Shown piece after piece: positions 49,159 to 53,669 of a stretch of 53,669 nt of DNA (position 1 is its first letter; each line of letters starts with the position of its first letter). Both the position numbers and the translations under genes were made by a program. The stretch lies in the NCBI GenBank assembly GCA_023457715.1, contig JAEWKR010000069.1, positions 1 to 53,669 on the forward strand, given 5' to 3'. The notes below the pieces were generated by a model. It did not search any database, had not been told where the DNA came from, and saw only the letters and a program-made list of their open reading frames with translations. The stretch is from Verrucomicrobiota bacterium (GTDB lineage Bacteria; Verrucomicrobiota; Verrucomicrobiia; Opitutales; Opitutaceae).

Positions 49159-50367
49159 CTATAGCCCCAGCTCTTGTTTCACCGCGGCGAAGGCGGCGAT
49201 CGCGGTGTCGAGGTCCTGGCGGCTGTGCGCGGCGCTCACCTGTGTGCGGATCCGCGCGGCGCCCTGCGGCACGACGGGATAGAAGAAGCCGATCACGTAG
49301 ACGCCTTTTTCCAGCATGCGGGCGGCGAACTGTTGTGAAAGCGCTGCATCGCCGAGCATGACCGGCACGATGGGATGCACACCGGGCCGCAGGGTGAGGC
49401 CGACTTTTTCGAGTCCCGCCCGAAAGTAGGCCGTGTTCGCCTCGAGCCGGTCGCGCAATTCGGTGGAGCGGGAAAGCAGCTCCAGCGCGGCGATCGAGCC
49501 GGCGGCAATGACCGGCGCGAGCGTGTTGGAAAACAGGTAGGGTCGCGACCGCTGACGCAGGAGGTCGACGATGGCTTTCCGTCCGCTGATGTACCCGCCG
49601 CTGGCGCCGCCGAGCGCCTTGCCGAGGGTTCCGCTGATGATGTCGATCCGGCCCATGACGCCGCAATGTTCGTGTGTGCCGCGCCCGTGGGCACCCATGA
49701 AGCCGACCGCATGGCTGTCGTCGACCATCACCAAGGCGCCGTGACGTTCGGCCAGGTCGCAGATTTCGCGCAGCGGCGCGATGTAGCCGTCCATCGAGAA
49801 AACGCCGTCGGTGACGATCAACTTGAAGCGGGCGTGGGCGGCTTCCGCCTCTCGCAGCCTGGCCTCCAGATCGGCAAGGTCGCGGTTGCGGTAGCGGTAG
49901 CGCTGCGCCTTGCAGAGCCGGATGCCATCGATGATGGAGGCGTGGTTGAGCTCGTCGCTGAGGACGGCGTCCTCGGCGGAAAGCAGGGTCTCGAAGACCC
50001 CCCCGTTGGCGTCGAAGCACGACGAATACAGGATCGTTCCTTCCGTCCCGAGGAACGTCGTCAGCCGGTCCTCCAGCTGTTGGTGAATCTCCTGCGTGCC
50101 GCAGATGAACCGGACGGAGGAGAGTCCATAGCCCCACCGGTCCAGGGCGGCGTGCGCGGCGCGGACGATCTCGGGATGGTCGGCCAGACCCAGATAGTTG
50201 TTCGCGCAGAAATTCAGCACCTGCGCGCCCGGCTTGGCGGAGTCGGCAGCCGAGAGGCCGACGCGGCTCTGCTGGGGGGTGGCAATGACGCGTTCCCGTT
50301 TGCACAGCCCGGCCGACTCAATCTCGCCGAGGGTCTTTTCGAGGTGGGCTTGAAAGGCGGAAGTCAT
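49159..50367 (-). CDS. kbl: 2-amino-3-ketobutyrate CoA ligase (glycine C-acetyltransferase)
   Basis: A 402-residue PLP enzyme that splits 2-amino-3-oxobutanoate with CoA into glycine and acetyl-CoA, the second step of threonine breakdown. Motifs: NNYLGLADHPEIV, VDDSHAVGFMGAHGRGTHEH with the PLP-contacting Asp/His, and the Schiff-base lysine in SGTLGKALGGASGG (near 245-260). Normal length (E. coli 398). It is 93 bases downstream of tdh on the same strand; the gap holds an inverted repeat. Confidence 0.97.
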   Translation of the reverse strand: MTSAFQAHLEKTLGEIESAGLCKRERVIATPQQSRVGLSAADSAKPGAQVLNFCANNYLGLADHPEIVRAAHAALDRWGYGLSSVRFICGTQEIHQQLEDRLTTFLGTEGTILYSSCFDANGGVFETLLSAEDAVLSDELNHASIIDGIRLCKAQRYRYRNRDLADLEARLREAEAAHARFKLIVTDGVFSMDGYIAPLREICDLAERHGALVMVDDSHAVGFMGAHGRGTHEHCGVMGRIDIISGTLGKALGGASGGYISGRKAIVDLLRQRSRPYLFSNTLAPVIAAGSIAALELLSRSTELRDRLEANTAYFRAGLEKVGLTLRPGVHPIVPVMLGDAALSQQFAARMLEKGVYVIGFFYPVVPQGAARIRTQVSAAHSRQDLDTAIAAFAAVKQELGL

Positions 50368-50378
50368 GACGAATGAAT

Positions 50379-50448
50379 CACAGAGGCACTGAGGGCACAG
50401 AGATCAAACTCCTGGTCGTTCGGTCTCCGTGTCCTCTGAGTCTCTGGG
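50379..50448. repeat. Inverted repeat of a CACAGAGG-type motif between tdh and kbl
   Basis: CACAGAGGCACTGAGGGCAC (with AGAG) at 50379-50402 and CTCCGTGTCCTCTGAGTCTC (with TGGG) at 50425-50448 pair imperfectly over 24 bases around a 22-base loop. As part of the tdh-kbl message it could protect or attenuate the transcript. Confidence 0.65.
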
Positions 50449-50460
50449 TTCTTAAATATT

Positions 50461-51495
50461 TCAGTCCCAGTTGAGGACGATTTTGCCGCTTTTGCCGGAG
50501 CGCATGAGTTCGAAACCCTGCTCGAAATCGGTGTACGGCATCCGATGCGTGATCACGGGTGAGATATCGAGCCCGCTCTGGATCAGAGCAGTCATCTTGT
50601 ACCAGGTTTCGTACATTTCGCGGCCGTAGATGCCGCGGATGGTGAGCATGCTGAACACGACCTTGTTCCAGTCGATGGCGGCCTTTTCCGGGATGATGCC
50701 GAGCAGGGCGATGCGACCGCCGTGGTACATGTTGTCGATCATTTCGCTCAATGCCCGGGGATTGCCGGACATCTCGAGCCCGACGTCGAAACCCTCCTTC
50801 ATCCCGAGTTCGCGTTGGACGTCGGCCAGGCGTTCGCGAGAGACGTCGACGGAGCGGGTGGCGCCCATCCGCGTCGCGAGTGCCAGCCGGGCGGGATTGA
50901 CGTCGGTGACCACGATGTTGCGGGCGCCGGCCTTGCGGGCGATCGCCACTGCCATGCAGCCGATGGGGCCGGCACCGGTGATCAACACATCCTCGCCGAC
51001 GAGATCGTACTGGAGCGCGGTGTGGACGGCGTTGCCGAGGGGATCGAAGCACGAAAGCACATCGAGGGGGATCGCAGGGTCGACGTGCACCGCGTTGCTC
51101 GCGGGGATGCAGAGGTATTCGGCGAAGGCGCCGTCGCGGTTGACGCCCACGCCCTGGGTGTTCTTGCACAGGTGACGACGGCCGGCCAGGCAGTTGCGGC
51201 AGCGCCCGCAGACAATGTGGCCCTCGCCGTCCACGAGGTCTCCGGGTTTGAAGCCCTGCACGTTGGAGCCGACTGCGGCGATCACGCCGACGAACTCGTG
51301 GCCGATCACCATCGGCGGACGGATCGTCTTCTCCGCCCAGGCGTCCCAGTTGTAGATGTGGACGTCCGTGCCGCAGATGGACGTCTTCTTCACCTTGATC
51401 AGCACATCGTTGATCCCGGGTTGCGGGATGGGAACCTCGGTCAGCTCAAGTCCCGGGCCGGGGCGGAGCTTGGCGATGGCACGCATTTTCGTCAT
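50461..51495 (-). CDS. tdh: L-threonine 3-dehydrogenase
   Basis: A 344-residue zinc MDR enzyme oxidising L-threonine to 2-amino-3-oxobutanoate with NAD. Catalytic zinc: SICGTDVHIYNWDAW (Cys) and IGHEFVGVI (His, Glu); structural zinc CGRCRNCLAGRRHLC; NAD site GAGPIGCMAVAIARKAG; NVHTALQYDLVGED and FETW-like YETWYKM are typical. Start: ATG 51495 (MTKMRAIAK), or ATG 51486 as in E. coli; the frame is open to 51576. Followed by kbl, forming the usual tdh-kbl pair. Confidence 0.97.
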   Translation of the reverse strand: MTKMRAIAKLRPGPGLELTEVPIPQPGINDVLIKVKKTSICGTDVHIYNWDAWAEKTIRPPMVIGHEFVGVIAAVGSNVQGFKPGDLVDGEGHIVCGRCRNCLAGRRHLCKNTQGVGVNRDGAFAEYLCIPASNAVHVDPAIPLDVLSCFDPLGNAVHTALQYDLVGEDVLITGAGPIGCMAVAIARKAGARNIVVTDVNPARLALATRMGATRSVDVSRERLADVQRELGMKEGFDVGLEMSGNPRALSEMIDNMYHGGRIALLGIIPEKAAIDWNKVVFSMLTIRGIYGREMYETWYKMTALIQSGLDISPVITHRMPYTDFEQGFELMRSGKSGKIVLNWD

Positions 51496-51549
51496 GCGCG
51501 GAGCGTACGAGTCGGGCGCGGGCTGTCGAGGGGGCGGCGCGATGATTGT

Positions 51550-51596
51550 GGTTTTGAGTTTCGACCCAAAACCCAAAACTCAAAACCCAAAACTCC
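51550..51596. repeat. Inverted repeat of GAGTTT/AAACCC motifs
   Basis: GGTTTTGAGTTTCG is followed by ACCCAAAACCCAAAACTCAA (then AACCCAAAACTCC), in which AAAACTCAAAACC is the reverse complement of the left arm. It lies upstream of tdh and downstream of the MGMT gene on the minus strand. Confidence 0.7.
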
Positions 51597-51625
51597 GGCG
51601 ACGGCGTTGAAAGTAGCGCGGTGCT

Positions 51626-52111
51626 TCAGAGGAGCTGGGCGCCTTCGAGGGCCAGCAGTCGGGCCTTGGTGCCCACGCCGCCCGGAGCGGAGAAACCGGT
51701 CATATTGCCGTTGGCGGCCACGACGCGGTGGCAGGGGATCAACAGGGGGAGCGGATTCGAGCCGAGGGCGGTGCCGACGGCCCGGCAGGCGGAGAGGGGC
51801 TGGCCCAGTTCGGTCGCGAGGTCACCATACGTGACGGTATGACCGGGCTTCACCCGGAGGGTCGCGGTGAGCACGGCGCGCTGAAAGGGAGGCATGCGGC
51901 CGTAATCAAAGCGAACGTCGGCAAAGTCCTGCGCCTCGCCGGCCAGGTGTCGCTTGATGCGTTCGATCACTTCGGCGACCCAGCCGGGAGGATCGCATTG
52001 CGTATCGCTCGGGGAGCGATCCGGATCGGGCAGCAGGAAGCGCGTGAGTCCGTGGTCGCTCCAGGCGATCGCGCACGTGCCGAGGGGGGTCGTGAACGTT
52101 GCGTGGGGCAT
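51626..52111 (-). CDS. ogt: Methylated-DNA--protein-cysteine methyltransferase
   Basis: A 161-residue suicide alkyl transferase repairing O6-methylguanine. The active cysteine is in LLIPCHRVVAANG; FQRAVLTATLRVKPGHTVTYGDLA and SACRAVGTALGSNPLP hold the helix-turn-helix with the Arg finger. FSAPGGVGTKARLLALEG is the C-terminal motif. Start ATG 52111 (MPHATFTTPLGT); the frame is open to 52258. Divergent from dgt. No ada regulator beside it. Confidence 0.92.
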   Translation of the reverse strand: MPHATFTTPLGTCAIAWSDHGLTRFLLPDPDRSPSDTQCDPPGWVAEVIERIKRHLAGEAQDFADVRFDYGRMPPFQRAVLTATLRVKPGHTVTYGDLATELGQPLSACRAVGTALGSNPLPLLIPCHRVVAANGNMTGFSAPGGVGTKARLLALEGAQLL

Positions 52112-52239
52112 TGGGGTAGGTGCGGAAAGGCTGAGAGTGGAACAGGCCCGCGAAAAGACCAAAAGCTTGGGTAAAGTCGTGGCAGAGCGGAGCTGGCGGG
52201 TTGGGGGCCGCTGGGGGGAGCCAGGGGGGGGCCTGGCCC

Positions 52240-52258
52240 GCGGGCGGGCCGCCCGCAT
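52240..52258. repeat. GC-rich palindrome, family copy
   Basis: GCGGGCGGGCCGCCCGCAT in the gap between the ogt-type gene and dgt, sharing the core of the copies at 46730 and 53620. Confidence 0.8.
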
Positions 52259-52338
52259 CCCCAGTCAGGGCGGCGGGTGGTCCCGGGTGATACTTTGCCT
52301 TTCCCTTTGGACGGGCGGGCTGTTTGGATCCGGGTTCC

Positions 52339-53607
52339 GTGACGAATCGTTTCTACCAGCCGTTCGACAATGAAAACCTGGGGGGAGTCCGCAAGACGGA
52401 CTACCGCAATGCGTTTCAGATCGATCGTGATCGCATCATTCACGCGCATGCGTTCCGCAAGCTGCAGTCCAAGACGCAGGTTTTTCTTTCGGGTGAGTAC
52501 GACTTTTATCGCACGCGGCTGACCCATTCGATGGAGGTCGCGCAGATCGGACGGTCGATCTGTCATTACCTCCGCACGCAGGGCGGGGTTTTGTCCGACG
52601 ATTTTCACATCGACAGCGATCTGGTGGAAGCGGTTTGCCTCGCGCATGACCTGGGGCATCCGCCCTTCGGCCATTCCGGCGAGCGCACGCTGCAGGAGTT
52701 GATGCTGGAGTGGGGAGGTTTCGAAGGCAACGCCCAGACCCTCCACCTGCTGACGCAAACCATGTACCAAAACGAACAGGGCGTGCGCGGGATGGCACCC
52801 ACGCGCGCGTTGCTGGACGGCGTGCTGAAGTACAAGAAGCTGTTTTCGGAGTTTCCCGCCCCGCCGCACAATCACTTCCTTTATGATCCGCAGGCGGATG
52901 TGCGGCAGTTCGTGTTCGGGGGTGCCGACATCCCGGCGGAGCTGCACGCGGGCGAGGCCTTGAACGGGTTCAAGAGCGTCGAGTGCCAGATCATGGACTG
53001 GGCCGACGACGCGGCCTATTCCGTGAATGACATCGTCGACGGGGTGAAGGCTGGTTACCTGACGATTGAGCGGATCGAACAGTGGGCGGGGGGCGAAGCC
53101 ATCGATCCGGTGCGGCAGCAGCTGCTGGAGGAACTGTTTCAGGCGATTGCCAGCGATCGCCTCGAGAACGTGTTTTCCCAGAAGATCGGCGCTTTCATCA
53201 AGGCCTGCCGGCTGAAGGAGCGCGCGAACTTCATGGCGGCCGCCACGCACCGCTACCGGTACGAACTCGTGGTCGGGAGTGAGGCGATGGAGACGGCGCA
53301 CTTCTTCAAGAAGATGGCGAACGACATCATCTTCGAGAGTCCGCAGCTGCAGCAGATGGAGCACAAGGCGCGACGGGTGATGTTCGATCTCTGGCAATCC
53401 TGCTGGCACAACTACGTGGAGCCGCAGGGACGCGTGATCCGGATTCTGCCGCCGCAGGTCGGACGGCTGATCGACGCCGCGCCGACGGCGGCGGACAAGG
53501 CGCGTCAGATCTCGGACTGGCTCGCGGGGTTGACGGACGGGATGATCGTGCGGACCTACCGGCGTCTGTTCGACCCGGAGTTCGGCAGCATCCGGGATTT
53601 GAGCTGA
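52339..53607 (+). CDS. dgt: Deoxyguanosinetriphosphate triphosphohydrolase-like dNTPase
   Basis: A 422-residue HD-superfamily enzyme cleaving dNTPs to nucleoside and triphosphate. HD-domain ligands: TRLTHSMEVAQIGRSI (His), CLAHDLGHPPFGHSGE (His-Asp) and IMDWADDAAYSVNDIVDG (Asp). HAFRKLQSKTQVFLS is the family opening. Start: I prefer GTG 52339 (VTNRFYQPFDN), though a TTG at 52324 is also in frame; there is no ATG. The sequence is complete, ending 62 bases before the window's edge. Confidence 0.92.
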   Translation: MTNRFYQPFDNENLGGVRKTDYRNAFQIDRDRIIHAHAFRKLQSKTQVFLSGEYDFYRTRLTHSMEVAQIGRSICHYLRTQGGVLSDDFHIDSDLVEAVCLAHDLGHPPFGHSGERTLQELMLEWGGFEGNAQTLHLLTQTMYQNEQGVRGMAPTRALLDGVLKYKKLFSEFPAPPHNHFLYDPQADVRQFVFGGADIPAELHAGEALNGFKSVECQIMDWADDAAYSVNDIVDGVKAGYLTIERIEQWAGGEAIDPVRQQLLEELFQAIASDRLENVFSQKIGAFIKACRLKERANFMAAATHRYRYELVVGSEAMETAHFFKKMANDIIFESPQLQQMEHKARRVMFDLWQSCWHNYVEPQGRVIRILPPQVGRLIDAAPTAADKARQISDWLAGLTDGMIVRTYRRLFDPEFGSIRDLS

Positions 53608-53619
53608 GGCCTGAGCGGA

Positions 53620-53669
53620 TGCGGGCGGGCCGCCCGCGGTCCCTCCAACCATGCGGGCGGGCCCCCCCC
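53620..53669. repeat. GC-rich palindromes at the window end
   Basis: TGCGGGCGGGCCGCCCGCGG (then TCC) at 53620-53643 and a second, cut-off copy (ATGCGGGCGGGC) at 53652-53669. The final C8 run may be an assembly edge within the repeat. Confidence 0.75.

Overview
The window is about two-thirds G+C, densely coded on both strands, and has no phage, transposase, CRISPR or RNA gene that I could recognise. The gene mix suggests a Verrucomicrobiota bacterium, most likely of the Opitutaceae type: NfeD/FloA membrane-organising proteins, RpoN with a cotranscribed Ser/Thr kinase, a SelO pseudokinase, a menaquinone-type methyltransferase, many intergenic palindromic repeats, and ATGA/GTGA stop-start overlaps. 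This assignment is an inference from gene content and composition; no rRNA gene is present to confirm it.

Layout. 1-10.6 kb: a glutamate synthase small-subunit-type oxidoreductase, a tiny membrane protein, a REP-like repeat block, a cytochrome c/PQQ sugar dehydrogenase fusion, a DedA membrane protein, two sensor histidine kinases (one hybrid) flanking a secreted DUF255/thioredoxin-like protein that has lost its active-site cysteines, and an unknown membrane-anchored protein. 10.7-25.9 kb: a surface polysaccharide locus. It holds a WecA/MraY-type initiating phosphosugar transferase, two GDP-mannose 4,6-dehydratase paralogues, a tightly coupled block (GDPD-like phosphodiesterase, HAD phosphatase, nucleotidyltransferase, cupin, second nucleotidyltransferase), three GT-B glycosyltransferases, a WavE protein, a multi-pass membrane protein that could be the flippase, and an inverted three-gene segment (SDR, Wzy-like polymerase, FkbM methyltransferase). 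26.0-28.7 kb: a two-gene DNA repair or modification operon, a radical SAM/HhH protein and a fusion ending in a UdgX-type uracil-DNA glycosylase.

28.7-42.4 kb: DUF2145 and a small secreted protein divergent from a LysR regulator; a four-gene nfeD/nfeD/floA operon; S4 RNA-binding protein; acetate transporter (SatP/YaaH type) with a perfect palindrome at its start; YgaP-like and TerB-like small proteins; acyl-ACP thioesterase; SelO; a degenerate CPBP protein; an FAD amine oxidase; and a DTW-domain tRNA modification enzyme. 42.5-53.6 kb: housekeeping genes, namely a Ser/Thr kinase coupled to rpoN, an A-type Fe-S carrier, UbiE/MenG, an HU/IHF protein with an acidic tail, HisRS with a coupled ACT protein, cytidine deaminase, the threonine degradation pair kbl/tdh, MGMT and dGTPase. 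Four families of short intergenic repeats decorate this half.

The least explained parts are the phosphodiesterase/HAD/nucleotidyltransferase/cupin/nucleotidyltransferase block (14.07-17.17 kb), which looks like a route to an unidentified nucleotide-activated building block, and the radical SAM plus UdgX fusion operon (26.0-28.7 kb). Start codons were chosen by eye from family length, overlaps and Shine-Dalgarno-like sequence; several (noted per entry) are uncertain.
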